Part shown: piece by piece, positions 38,241 to 46,947 of the stretch
Numbering within the stretch: the stretch's first letter is position 1
Layout of the letters: each line of letters starts with the position of its first letter
DNA from: CAZUMJ01 sp964621605
GTDB taxonomy: Bacteria > Actinomycetota > Acidimicrobiia > Acidimicrobiales > Iamiaceae
DNA: 57,200 nt
Assembly: GCA_964621605.1 (NCBI GenBank)
Contig: CAZUMJ010000021.1
Location: 1 to 57,200, forward strand
Direction: 5' to 3'
The notes under the pieces: generated by a model
Database searches by the model: none
Told to the model about the DNA's origin: nothing
What the model saw: the letters and a program-made list of their open reading frames with translations, nothing else
Translations under genes and position numbers: made by a program

Positions 38241-39470
38241 TCAACGCTTCTTCTTCTCCTGCCCGTCGGCCAGGAACAGGTCGGCAAGGCCCTCGAGCGC
38301 TCGAGCCACCCCGGACTTGGGGTTGTCGAGGATCACCGGAGTGCCCTTGTTCACCGACGTCGGGACTGCGACGTCGCTTGGAACCTGCGCGTCCGCACGT
38401 ACCTGCAGCGTGCGCTCAACCTCGGCCACGTCAAGCTTCACCTTTGCGTTCGCGCGGTTGAGCACGAGGTGCAGCTTCGACATGGGCGTGTTGAGCATCC
38501 GCAGGGTCTGCAACCCGATCTTGACGTTCTTGATGTTCGGGATGTCCATGCCCGCGACGAGCAGCACGTCGTCGCTCTGATCGATCAGGCCAAGGACGAT
38601 CTCGTTGAAGTACGCCGGCGTGTCGATCACGACGAACGCTGCAAACGAACGCAGCAGCTCGATGATCTGCGTCATGTACTCGGACGTGACCTGATCGGCG
38701 AATGCCGGCTCGAGTGGAGCGGGCAGGACCAACAGCCCGGAGGGGTCGTGCCGCACGAGCATGTCGCGCAGCAGCGTGGCGTCGAGATGCTGGATCGCCC
38801 CCACCGCATCGACGATGGTGCGCTGCGGTGCCAGCTTCAACATGACGGCGCAGTCGCCGAACTGCAGGTCTGCATCGACCAACACGACGGGTCGATCGCT
38901 GCGACGGGCCAACGCCACAGCCAGGTTGCAGGCCACCACCGTCTTGCCGGCGCCGCCCTTGGTGGAGAAGACGGTGACGACCTGACCCATCTCCTGGGGA
39001 ACGCCACCCGCCGCGGGTGGCGGCGGCGCTGCCGCCTGCGACACCGCGAGCGTCTCGGCTACCCGACGGACGGCCTCGTTGAGCTGCGCCGTCTCGACCG
39101 GCACCGGCAGCACGTCACGCATGCCGACGCGGATCGCTCGCTGGAAGAGCTCGGTCGTGAGCTCTTCCGCAACGAGGACCGCACCCACCTCAGGGCGGCT
39201 CCGCAGCAGCTGTTCGGCGCCGCTCAGCGCTCCCTCGGCAGCACACGACGGCCCGAAGACGACGACCGTCGGCGTGCCCGGAAGCCGCTTGGCGAGGTCG
39301 CCGACCGACGGGAACGGGACGCAGTTCTCGCCGAGCTGCATCGCCAGCCGGTTGCGAACCGCCTCGTCGGGGTCGACGACTGCTACTGGAAGTGAGATTG
39401 AGGAGGGTGACACGGCATTGGGCTCCCGACCACGTTGTGGCCCGTCAGACGAGTAGGCGGGGTAACCCAC
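38241..39470 (-). CDS. tadZ: TadZ/CpaE-like ParA-family ATPase
   Basis: TadZ localises the pilus machine to the pole or membrane in studied systems. The 409-residue product has an N-terminal receiver-like domain (about 25-130, VAVVDPDEAVRNRLAMQL) and a MinD/ParA ATPase domain with the deviant Walker A STKGGAGKTVVACNLA, VLVDADLQFGD and VVIDTPAYFNE. It starts with GTG 3 bp after cpaB and precedes tadA by 49 bp. Confidence 0.9.
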   Translation of the reverse strand: MGYPAYSSDGPQRGREPNAVSPSSISLPVAVVDPDEAVRNRLAMQLGENCVPFPSVGDLAKRLPGTPTVVVFGPSCAAEGALSGAEQLLRSRPEVGAVLVAEELTTELFQRAIRVGMRDVLPVPVETAQLNEAVRRVAETLAVSQAAAPPPPAAGGVPQEMGQVVTVFSTKGGAGKTVVACNLAVALARRSDRPVVLVDADLQFGDCAVMLKLAPQRTIVDAVGAIQHLDATLLRDMLVRHDPSGLLVLPAPLEPAFADQVTSEYMTQIIELLRSFAAFVVIDTPAYFNEIVLGLIDQSDDVLLVAGMDIPNIKNVKIGLQTLRMLNTPMSKLHLVLNRANAKVKLDVAEVERTLQVRADAQVPSDVAVPTSVNKGTPVILDNPKSGVARALEGLADLFLADGQEKKKR

Positions 39471-39473
39471 CGA

Positions 39474-40364
39474 TCACTCCGGCCCCTTCTCGCCGTACGG
39501 GGTCAGCTTGGTGGCGTCCTCGGCGGGAAGTGGGTCGTCGGCCTTGATCGGGGTCTGGGCTACCGGCTTGTAGTCGTCGCCCACCAGCGTCAAGTAGATG
39601 TTCTGCTGGGGGAGGGAGGCGATGTACTGGGCGGCCTTCGCAGGAACGATGAAGGTGATGAGGCCCGTGTTGCCCGTCGTCACCGTGGTCGGCGCACCGT
39701 TGTCGGCGGTGCCGACCTGATCACCCGGCTGCGGCGTGGCCGTCTGGCCGACCGCGAGCACCTCGATCTTCTGGTACACGTACCGAGCCTGCTTACAGAA
39801 CAGGATGTTGTCGGGGTTCTGCCCAGGCTGCGGCGGCCCGGCACAGTCGGCACCAGCGCCGCCGTCACCCTGGTCTCCGGCGAGCTGCTCCGTCTTGGTG
39901 ACCATCAGGTTGACGTAGTTGCCGGGGACGATGAGCCCCGCAACCCCGCGCACCTGATCGACCTGGATGGAAACCGCCACCTGGTCGACCTTGTTGATCT
40001 GCTTCAGCTGCGCAGACAGCGAGACGAGTGTCGTGGCCGGATCGACGAAGTTGCCCGTGAGCACGATCTGGTTGCTCTGCATGTCGGCAACCGCGACCTT
40101 GCCCTGGATCTGGTCAAGGCTGGTGATGGCGTTCGACGGATACCACTTCTTGGGGATCTCGTCCTGCACGATGATGCCGGTCGTCTGCTGACCGTAGACG
40201 CCCTTCTTCACGGTCTCGCCTGGCTTGACCAGGTAGACCTTCACGCGCTCGGCGTTGTCGAACGCCTTGTCCTGTAGGCCCTTGACGTAGGACCACAGCA
40301 CAAACGCCGACAACGCGGCGAGCACGACGGAGACGATGAGGACCAGGGGCTTCCGCGAATTCAA
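39474..40364 (-). CDS. cpaB: Flp pilus assembly protein RcpC/CpaB
   Basis: The 296-residue product has an N-terminal TM (about 7-25), a SAF domain (VKVYLVKPGETVKKGVYGQQT) and a RcpC-like beta-rich domain (VAVSIQVDQVRGVAGLIVPGNYVNLMVT), the family layout. In outer-membrane bacteria CpaB works with the secretin; here, in an actinobacterium, it probably acts between membrane and wall. The start is TTG with GAGGG upstream. It is the first gene of the Tad operon. Confidence 0.9.
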   Translation of the reverse strand: MNSRKPLVLIVSVVLAALSAFVLWSYVKGLQDKAFDNAERVKVYLVKPGETVKKGVYGQQTTGIIVQDEIPKKWYPSNAITSLDQIQGKVAVADMQSNQIVLTGNFVDPATTLVSLSAQLKQINKVDQVAVSIQVDQVRGVAGLIVPGNYVNLMVTKTEQLAGDQGDGGAGADCAGPPQPGQNPDNILFCKQARYVYQKIEVLAVGQTATPQPGDQVGTADNGAPTTVTTGNTGLITFIVPAKAAQYIASLPQQNIYLTLVGDDYKPVAQTPIKADDPLPAEDATKLTPYGEKGPE

Positions 40365-40442
40365 CGCGTCCCTCGCTTCGTTCAGACCCAGTGGCCCCGG
40401 GAGGAGTCAGGGTGGGGTATCCGACAACGACGAATGTTCTTT

Positions 40443-40476
40443 CGGCCAACGCGGCCGCGTGTTGACCCGTTGGCCG
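40443..40476 (-). terminator. Inverted repeat between rpsA and the Tad operon
   Basis: A perfect 9-bp repeat CGGCCAACG / CGTTGGCCG with a 16-nt loop lies 14 bp after the rpsA stop. It is well placed to end rpsA transcription, though no T-tract follows. Confidence 0.45.
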
Positions 40477-40489
40477 GAAATCTGAAGGA

Positions 40490-41863
40490 TCAACCCTCGC
40501 TGGTTGGCTCCTCAGAGCTGGTTGGCTCCTCGGAGCTGGCGGGCGCCTCGGCAGCGACATCGCCCTCACCTGCGAGCGACGCAGCCTCGGCCGCTGCGGC
40601 ATCGGCTGCGGCCTGCTCGGCGTAGTAGTCAGCCCAGGCCTCTTCGGCGCCGGTGTCGCCGCCGATGTAGTTGCCCTCGTCGTCGTACGCGTGCTCGCCG
40701 AAGTGCTCCTGGTACTCCGATGCGACGACACCACCCTCGGCGGCCTGCTTGATCGAGAGGCTGATGCGACGGCGCTGCAGGTCGAGGTCGATGATCTTGA
40801 CCCAGAGCTCCTCACCCGGCGTGACGACCTGCTCCGGAAGGTCGACGTGGTGCGCGGACATCTCGGAGATGTGCACGAGACCTTCGATGCCGTCGCCCAC
40901 CTGGACGAACGCACCGAAGGGCACCAGCTTGGTGACCCGGCCGTAGACCAGCTCGCCCACGCGGTGACCCGACGCGAACTCCTGCCACGGGTCCTGCTGG
41001 GTCGCCTTGAGCGACAGGCTGATGCGCTCACGGCTCAGGTCGACGTCGAGCACCTGCACCTCGACCTCGTCGCCCACGGCCACGACCGAACCCGGGTGGT
41101 CGACGTGCTTCCAGGACAGCTCCGAGACGTGGATGAGACCGTCCATGCCGCCGAGGTCGACGAACGCACCGAAGTTGACCACCGACGACACCACGCCCTT
41201 GCGGGTTTCGCCAGGCTTGAGGTTCTCGAGGAACTCCTCGCGCTGCTCGCGCTGGGTCTCTTCGAGCCAGGCGCGGCGCGACAGCACAACGTTGTTGCGG
41301 TTCTTGTCGAGCTCGATGATCTTCGCCTCAAGGGTGCGGCCGACGTACGGCTGCAGGTCGCGCACGCGGCGCAACTCGACGAGTGACGCGGGCAGGAAGC
41401 CACGCAGGCCGATGTCGAGGATGAGGCCACCCTTGACGACCTCGATCACCGGGCCGGAGACGACGCCGTCCTCTTCCTTCTTCTTCTCGATGTCGCCCCA
41501 GGCGCGCTCGTACTGGGCACGCTTCTTGGAGAGGATCAGGCGGCCGTCCTTGTCTTCCTTCTGCAGGACGAGCGCCTCGATCAGGTCACCCATGGTGACG
41601 ATCTCGCTCGGGTCGACGTCGTTGCGGATCGACAGCTCGCGAGCCGGGATCACACCCTCGGACTTGTAGCCGATGTCGAGGAGCACCTCGTCCTTGTCGA
41701 CCCGGACCACCCGACCGTTCACGATCTCGCCGTCCTCGACCGCGACGAGCGTCGCGCCGACGGCTTCGTCGAAGGACACATCGAGGTCGTTGGCGATGAT
41801 CTGGCGCGGCACGTAGCCGTCCAGGTCGTCGAGGGTGGAGGTGGAAGTCGGCTGGTCGGACAC
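40490..41863 (-). CDS. rpsA: 30S ribosomal protein S1
   Basis: S1 binds mRNA on the small subunit. The 457-residue product has four S1 domains, the usual actinobacterial number: the first near 35-105 (GEIVNGRVVRVDKDEVLLDIGYKSEG), then RGFLPASLVELR, GVVSSVVNFGAFVDLGGMDGLIHVSELSW and GRVTKLVPFGAFVQVGDGIEGLVHISEM. An acidic, Ala/Ser-rich tail includes a direct repeat (EEPTSSEEPTS). GTG 41863 is chosen (VSDQPTST). The leader holds a small hairpin ACCTGC-AAAC-GCAGGT at 41904-41919. Confidence 0.96.
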   Translation of the reverse strand: MSDQPTSTSTLDDLDGYVPRQIIANDLDVSFDEAVGATLVAVEDGEIVNGRVVRVDKDEVLLDIGYKSEGVIPARELSIRNDVDPSEIVTMGDLIEALVLQKEDKDGRLILSKKRAQYERAWGDIEKKKEEDGVVSGPVIEVVKGGLILDIGLRGFLPASLVELRRVRDLQPYVGRTLEAKIIELDKNRNNVVLSRRAWLEETQREQREEFLENLKPGETRKGVVSSVVNFGAFVDLGGMDGLIHVSELSWKHVDHPGSVVAVGDEVEVQVLDVDLSRERISLSLKATQQDPWQEFASGHRVGELVYGRVTKLVPFGAFVQVGDGIEGLVHISEMSAHHVDLPEQVVTPGEELWVKIIDLDLQRRRISLSIKQAAEGGVVASEYQEHFGEHAYDDEGNYIGGDTGAEEAWADYYAEQAAADAAAAEAASLAGEGDVAAEAPASSEEPTSSEEPTSEG

Positions 41864-41942
41864 GGGGTGGCTCTTCTGTGGATGGACGGGAAAGGGATGG
41901 ATCACCTGCAAACGCAGGTCGTGAAAGGGTAGCAGCCCCAGG

Positions 41943-42683
41943 TCAGGACGGCCGCAGCCGGGCGACGAGCAGGAACTCGGGCGAGTCGAGGGTGGGCGCG
42001 TTGCGCGCGTACGCACCGGGCGAGACAGACCACAGGTGCTCGACGTCGAGTCCCACGGCGGCGGCGAGCAGACGGAGCTCGCGCGGTGTGAAGCAGGTGG
42101 TCCACAGCTCGGCAGGATGCTCGACCCCCGCCTCGTCTCGCACCGAGGTGAGCTCGTGGTTCACGCCGAGGTCGACGTCGAAGGTGTCTTGGTCTTCCAG
42201 GTAGCGCACCTGGAAATAGGAAGAGAAGGCGCTCAGGGCAACTCGGCCGCCCGGCCGCAGCGCACGGGCGATGCCCGCCAGGACCGCGTCGTCGGTGGAG
42301 TCGAGACCAGCAAGGCCGAACGCACCCTGGCAGAGCGAGATGGCCGCGTCGAACTGCCCCTCGTAGGGCAACGAGCGGGCATCGAGCCGCTCGAACGTGG
42401 CGGGGTGCCCATCGGGCACCGCCGCGCGGGCCAGCGCCACGAACTCGGCCGAGATGTCGACCCCGACGACCTCGATGCCTCGTGCCGCGAGCGCGAGTGC
42501 GTGACGGCCAGGCCCACACCCCACGTCGAGCACACGATGGCCCGCTTCGAGGCCCAGCACGTCGCAGAGAAAGGTCACCTCCTGCTCCGTGCCCTTGGTG
42601 AAGGAGTAGCGGAGATACGACGAGCCCAAGCGCGCGGCCAACGCCTCGAACCAGTGGGAGCCGGCCTCCGGCTGGCCGGTCAC
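41943..42683 (-). CDS. Class I SAM-dependent methyltransferase coupled to polA
   Basis: The 246-residue product has motif I VLDVGCGPGRHALALA (about 51-66), acidic VVGVDIS, FDAAISLCQGAFGLAG and RALRPGGRVALSAF. The FDAAISLCQGAFG segment is typical of actinobacterial SAM methyltransferases of the Methyltransf_25 group. Its GTG overlaps the polA stop as GTGA. No substrate can be deduced; it parallels the methyltransferase coupled to uvrC at 8278-9027. Confidence 0.87.
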   Translation of the reverse strand: MTGQPEAGSHWFEALAARLGSSYLRYSFTKGTEQEVTFLCDVLGLEAGHRVLDVGCGPGRHALALAARGIEVVGVDISAEFVALARAAVPDGHPATFERLDARSLPYEGQFDAAISLCQGAFGLAGLDSTDDAVLAGIARALRPGGRVALSAFSSYFQVRYLEDQDTFDVDLGVNHELTSVRDEAGVEHPAELWTTCFTPRELRLLAAAVGLDVEHLWSVSPGAYARNAPTLDSPEFLLVARLRPS

Positions 42684-45367
42684 GACTTGGCGTCGGCCCA
42701 GGTCGGGCCGAACGCGAGGTGCACCTCGAGTGGCACGGACAACTCGACCGCGGTCGTGAGCACGTCACGCGTCAGCGTCGCGACCTGCTCGCGCTCGTCG
42801 GGAGGCACCTCGAGGATGACCTCGTCGTGGACCTGGAGCACGAGCCGGCTCGCCAAGCCCTCATCATCGAGACGACGGTCGAGCCGCACCAGGGCGACCT
42901 TGAAGAGATCGGCGGCGAGACCTTGGATGCCCGCGTTCATGGCCTGGCGCTCCCCCGCTTGACGAAGCCGGAAGTTCGACGAGGCCAACTCGGGGATGGG
43001 GCGGCGGCGCCCGAACAACGTCTCGGTGTAGCCGCGCTCGCGAGCCTCGGCCACCGTGCGCTCCATGTAGCTGCGCACCGCGGGGAACGCGGAGAAGTAG
43101 GCGTCGAGGATGGTCGACGCCTCGCTCACCTCGATGCCGAGGCGTTGCGCAAGGCCATACGCCTCCATGCCGTAGGCGAGGCCGTAACTGACCATCTTCG
43201 CCTTGGCCCGCTGCTCGACCGACACCTCGCTGGGGTCGACACCGAACACCCGCGCCGCGGTCGCGGTGTGGATGTCGTCGCCATGCGCGAACGCCGCGAT
43301 CAGCCCAGGGTCCTGGGCGAGGTGCGCGATGCAGCGCAGCTCCACCTGGTTGTAGTCGGCGACCAACAGCTCGCATCCGGGCCGTGGCACGAACGCCCGG
43401 CGAAATGCACGACCCTCCTCGGTGCGAACCGGAATGTTGTGCAGGTTCGGCGCATCGCTGCTGAGACGCCCGGTACGCGCCACCGTCTGGTTGAAGGTGG
43501 CGTGGATGCGACCGTCGCGACGGTCCACCTCAGCAAGGAGGCCTTCGCCGTAGGTCGACCGCAACTTCTCGATCTCGCGGTAGCGCAGGAGGTCTTCGAC
43601 GATCGGGTGCTGGCCGCGCAGCTTCTCGAGCGACGTGGCGTCGGTTGAATACCCCGTCTTGGTCTTCTTCGTCGGTGTCAGGCCCAGCTCGTCGAACAGC
43701 ACGACCCGCAACTGGACCGTGCTGTTCACGTTGAACGAACGACCCGCCGCTTCCTGGATGCGTTCCGTGTAGACGGCGCACTCGTCGCGGAGGTGGTCGT
43801 TCAGCCGCCGCAGTTCGGCCTCGTCAACCCCCACACCGATGCGTTCCATGCGGGCGAGCACGCCGACGAGCGGAAGCTCCACGTCGTCGAGCAGGCGCCG
43901 CATGCCTTGGGCCTCGAGGGCTGCGCCCATCGGCACCAGCAGGCGATCGATCGCCAGCGCCGCGCGACCGGCATGGCGGCTGCGATCGTCCGGCTCGCCT
44001 CCCAACGCGAGCTGACCCACCGGCGCGGCCTCATCGCCAGGGAGCTCGGCGTCCGCGTAGCGCTCGACCAACTCCGCGAGCACGTAGCGCGCCTCGGCCG
44101 GGTCGAGCAGGTAGGCGGCCAGTTGGGTATCGAAGGCGAGGGCGACGTGCTCACACCCGAGTGCAGCGAACCCATGCAACAACGGCTTCGCGTCATGGGT
44201 CGCGAGCGGGCGCGCCGCGAGGACGGCCTCGAGCGCAGACCGCACCGCGACCTCGTCGAGCTGGGAGCGGGAGACCCAGAGCACCTCCGCGGCGCTCGCA
44301 TCGGTGACGAACGCCAGGCCGTCGAGGTCTGACCGTGGACCTGTGCCAGCCCAGGAAGCGGCCACGACGAGCGGCCCTGCTCCCCCCGCGCCCTCGGCTA
44401 GCGCTGCCAACAAGGCCGCGGCGGCGGACGGATCGTCGGGTGAGCTCACCTCTGCTTCCAGCACGACGCGGCCCGACGTGTGCGCCGGTGCGTCTTGCCC
44501 GACCGCGTCGAGCAGGCGATCGAACAGGGAACGGAACTCGAGGAAGTCGAACAGGCGCCGCACCTCGTCGACGGCGGACACGCCCTCCCAGGTCAGGTCG
44601 TCGAGGGTCACCGGCAGCTCGACGTCACGCACGAGCACCATGAGCTCGCCGTTGGTACGAGCCTGCGCTTCGTGCGCCGCAAGGTTCTCGCGCAGCTTGG
44701 GAGTCTGATCGTCGAGGTGCTCGAAGATGCCGTCGAGGCCCCCGTAGCGCATGATCAGCTTCGCGGCGGTCTTCTCACCCACGCCCGGGACGCCCGGCAG
44801 GTTGTCGGACGGGTCGCCACGAAGCGCCGCGTACTGGGAGTAGAGCCGCGGAGGCACGCCCGTGCGCTCCTGGATGCCGGCCTCGTCGTAGAGCGCATAG
44901 TCGGACACGCCACGCTTGTTGTAGAGCACCCGGATGTGGGGATCTTCGACGAGCTGGTACGCGTCGCGATCGCCGGTCACCACGATGACGTCCTGGCCGG
45001 CATCACGCGCGGCGGTGGCCAAGGTTGCGATGACGTCGTCTGCTTCGAAGCCCGGCACCTCGACGGTGGTGATCCCCAGGGCGTCGATGACCTGGCGGAC
45101 CAACCCGAACTGCTGCACCAGCAGGTCGGGGGTCGCGTCGCGTTGCACCTTGTAGGTGTCGAGACGCTCGTGCCGAAAGGTCGGCTCCGGGCGGTCGAAC
45201 GCAACCGCGAGCGCGGTCGGCTGGTGGTCGCGCAGCAGGTTCACCAACATCGAGGTGAACCCGAACACCGCGTTGGTGACCTGCCCAGCCGCCGTCGCCA
45301 GGTCGGTGGGAAGGGCGAAGAAGGCGCGGTAGGTGAGCGAGTTGCCGTCGATGAGCAGGAGGCTCAC
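42680..45367 (-). CDS. polA: DNA polymerase I
   Basis: The 895-residue product has an N-terminal 5'-3' exonuclease (LLLIDGNSLTYRAFFALP, VVTGDRDAYQLVED, GDPSDNLPGVPGVGEKTA), a middle 3'-5' exonuclease-like domain lacking clear DxE metal ligands, so proofreading is probably absent, and a C-terminal polymerase with motifs A (DYNQVELRCIAHLAQDP), B (RAKAKMVSYGLAYGM) and C (LVLQVHDEVILEVP). It fills gaps left by UvrABC and processes Okazaki fragments. The GTG start overlaps the ANTAR regulator stop (GTGA). Confidence 0.97.
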   Translation of the reverse strand: MSLLLIDGNSLTYRAFFALPTDLATAAGQVTNAVFGFTSMLVNLLRDHQPTALAVAFDRPEPTFRHERLDTYKVQRDATPDLLVQQFGLVRQVIDALGITTVEVPGFEADDVIATLATAARDAGQDVIVVTGDRDAYQLVEDPHIRVLYNKRGVSDYALYDEAGIQERTGVPPRLYSQYAALRGDPSDNLPGVPGVGEKTAAKLIMRYGGLDGIFEHLDDQTPKLRENLAAHEAQARTNGELMVLVRDVELPVTLDDLTWEGVSAVDEVRRLFDFLEFRSLFDRLLDAVGQDAPAHTSGRVVLEAEVSSPDDPSAAAALLAALAEGAGGAGPLVVAASWAGTGPRSDLDGLAFVTDASAAEVLWVSRSQLDEVAVRSALEAVLAARPLATHDAKPLLHGFAALGCEHVALAFDTQLAAYLLDPAEARYVLAELVERYADAELPGDEAAPVGQLALGGEPDDRSRHAGRAALAIDRLLVPMGAALEAQGMRRLLDDVELPLVGVLARMERIGVGVDEAELRRLNDHLRDECAVYTERIQEAAGRSFNVNSTVQLRVVLFDELGLTPTKKTKTGYSTDATSLEKLRGQHPIVEDLLRYREIEKLRSTYGEGLLAEVDRRDGRIHATFNQTVARTGRLSSDAPNLHNIPVRTEEGRAFRRAFVPRPGCELLVADYNQVELRCIAHLAQDPGLIAAFAHGDDIHTATAARVFGVDPSEVSVEQRAKAKMVSYGLAYGMEAYGLAQRLGIEVSEASTILDAYFSAFPAVRSYMERTVAEARERGYTETLFGRRRPIPELASSNFRLRQAGERQAMNAGIQGLAADLFKVALVRLDRRLDDEGLASRLVLQVHDEVILEVPPDEREQVATLTRDVLTTAVELSVPLEVHLAFGPTWADAKS

Positions 45368-45939
45368 GGAGTCAGATCACCGTTGAGGATCTGCTCCGCC
45401 ACCTCGCGCATCGTGCGACGTTCGTGCATGGCGGTCCGCTGTACGAACGCGAAAGCCTCCTGCTCGCTCATGCCGTGCCCGTCCATGAGGCGACCGCGGG
45501 CCCGATCGACCACCTTGCGCGTGCGCAGTTGGTCTTCGAGTGAGGTCGCCTGTGCGTGCAGCTCCCGCAACTCGGAGAAGCGTGCCAACGCCAGCTCGAG
45601 CGCGGGGAAGAGGTCGACCTTCTGGTACGGCTTCACGAGGTAGGCCATCGCCCCGGCGTCGCGGGCCCGCTCGATGAGGTCACGCTGGCTGAACGCCGTC
45701 AGGATGAGGACGGCGGACCGTCCCTCGCCTGCGATCTCCCGCGCGGCCGACAGCCCGTCGAGCCCCGGCATCTTGATGTCGAGGATGGCGACGTCCGGCT
45801 GGAGCTCCTTGACGAGCCGCACGGCCTCGTCGCCGCGCCCTGTTTCGCCGACGACCTCGTACCCCTCCTCTTCGAGGGTTTCACGCAGGTCCAGGCGAAT
45901 GATGGCCTCGTCTTCGGCGATGACCACGCGGGTCGGCAC
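45364..45939 (-). CDS. pdtaR: ANTAR-domain response regulator (PdtaR-like)
   Basis: The 191-residue product has a receiver domain (VVIAEDEAIIRLDL, phospho-acceptor in DVAILDIKMPGLDG, LTAFSQRD, LVKPYQK) and a C-terminal ANTAR RNA-binding domain (LEDQLRTRKVVDRARGRLMDGHGMSEQEAFAFVQRTAM). Mycobacterial PdtaR has this architecture and is encoded near polA, as here, so orthology is likely. It should act by antitermination on RNA hairpins. GTG 45939 has AGAGG 9 nt upstream. No kinase partner is adjacent. Confidence 0.88.
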   Translation of the reverse strand: MPTRVVIAEDEAIIRLDLRETLEEEGYEVVGETGRGDEAVRLVKELQPDVAILDIKMPGLDGLSAAREIAGEGRSAVLILTAFSQRDLIERARDAGAMAYLVKPYQKVDLFPALELALARFSELRELHAQATSLEDQLRTRKVVDRARGRLMDGHGMSEQEAFAFVQRTAMHERRTMREVAEQILNGDLTP

Positions 45940-46024
45940 GGTCGCTACCTCTCTCAGTGGGTTCGGGAACGGGCGGAGTGGACGGTGGCAGGACGCGCGT
46001 CGTGCACCGCCAGTGCGGAGGTGG

Positions 46025-46318
46025 TCACGGGCGTTGCGCGACCATCCGGTCGAGCAAGTCGTCTTGCGCCCGTTCCAATTCGGTGATCTGGCTGCGCACC
46101 TTCGCCCGATGTTGCGCAAGCGCGTCGGCGTGCCGCTGCGCTTCGCGGTGCTCGCGCCCGGCCAACGGTGTCTCGGACACCAAGGCCCGCAACCGTGCCT
46201 CGTCGGCTTCGCTCTCGAGTTGGAGGAACTGCTCGTCGCTCACCTGGAGCTCGGCGCGCAGCTCTCGCAACCGCGCAGCGACGTCGCCGAGACGGCGCTC
46301 CAGCATCGACCGAGACAT
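46025..46318 (-). CDS. Small coiled-coil protein
   Basis: A 97-residue, charged, almost wholly helical protein with heptad-like spacing (ERRLGDVAARLRELRAELQ, ERAQDDLLDRMVAQ). There is no signal or TM. A TACACT hexamer 7 nt before ATG 46318 suggests leaderless expression. It lies 85 bp upstream of the ANTAR regulator gene. The function is not recognisable. Confidence 0.7.
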   Translation of the reverse strand: MSRSMLERRLGDVAARLRELRAELQVSDEQFLQLESEADEARLRALVSETPLAGREHREAQRHADALAQHRAKVRSQITELERAQDDLLDRMVAQRP

Positions 46319-46325
46319 GGCCGCC

Positions 46326-46331
46326 AGTGTA
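46326..46331 (-). promoter_or_regulatory. Leaderless -10 of coiled-coil gene
   Basis: TACACT on the minus strand, 7 nt before ATG 46318. Confidence 0.45.
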
Positions 46332-46394
46332 GGGGACGTGCTCGGCAACTCCCGGCGAGTCGCATCCCACGACACCGCGCGATTGACTGGGGCC

Positions 46395-46919
46395 ATGTCC
46401 GTGGCTCGCCTCTCCGTCACGAGCCGCGCCGTCCGGGTGGCCGCGCTGGGTGCCGCCTTCCTCGTCGTCTCCACCGGTTGCAGCAGTGGGTCGGCACCCG
46501 CCTCCGCGGGGTGTGCCAAGCCGCTGCGCGAGGCGCTCGACAGTCGATCGTTGCAGCACGTGCTGCCTGGCGCGACGCCGCCGACGTACCTCAGCGATCC
46601 CCCAACCTCCGGACCGCACCAGCCTTCACCACCGATTCACGGGCTGAGGACCGAACCGATTCCTGCCCCGCAGCAGGTCGGCCTCCTCGAAGGAGGCGCG
46701 GTGCTGATCCAGTACCGCGGCCTCACCGCAGCGGAACTCGACGAAGTGCGGTCGCTCGTCGGCGAGCACGTCGTGGTCGCACCGGCGACCGAGCTTCCCG
46801 ACGGCAACCGCATCGTCGGGACCGCATGGCTGCAGAAGGTCACGTGTCGAAGCGTCGACCTGCCGGCTCTGCGGCGCTTCGTCACGGCACACACCGGTCA
46901 CGGGCCGGGCCACTCCTGA
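46395..46919 (+). CDS. DUF3105-family lipoprotein
   Basis: The 174-residue product has a signal sequence (about 1-28) with lipobox VSTGC and then the DUF3105 pattern: HVLPGATPPTYLSDPPTSGPH, LLEGGAVLIQYRGL and a Cys near the end (KVTCRSVDLPAL). It should be anchored outside the membrane. The family is frequent in actinobacteria and of unknown function. ATG 46395 is chosen because upstream in-frame residues are not signal-like. It is divergent from the coiled-coil gene. Confidence 0.82.
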   Translation: MSVARLSVTSRAVRVAALGAAFLVVSTGCSSGSAPASAGCAKPLREALDSRSLQHVLPGATPPTYLSDPPTSGPHQPSPPIHGLRTEPIPAPQQVGLLEGGAVLIQYRGLTAAELDEVRSLVGEHVVVAPATELPDGNRIVGTAWLQKVTCRSVDLPALRRFVTAHTGHGPGHS

Positions 46920-46934
46920 TCCGGCTTCCACCGA

Positions 46935-46940
46935 TACCGT
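46935..46940 (+). promoter_or_regulatory. Leaderless -10 of malQ
   Basis: TACCGT lies 7 nt before GTG 46948. It overlaps an alternative GTG at 46939, which argues for the later start. Confidence 0.45.
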
Positions 46941-46947
46941 GACCCGG

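Noticed and set aside
40499..40535. Tandem repeat near the rpsA end
   Set aside because: It is an in-frame duplication of EEPTSS in the acidic S1 tail, not a separate element.
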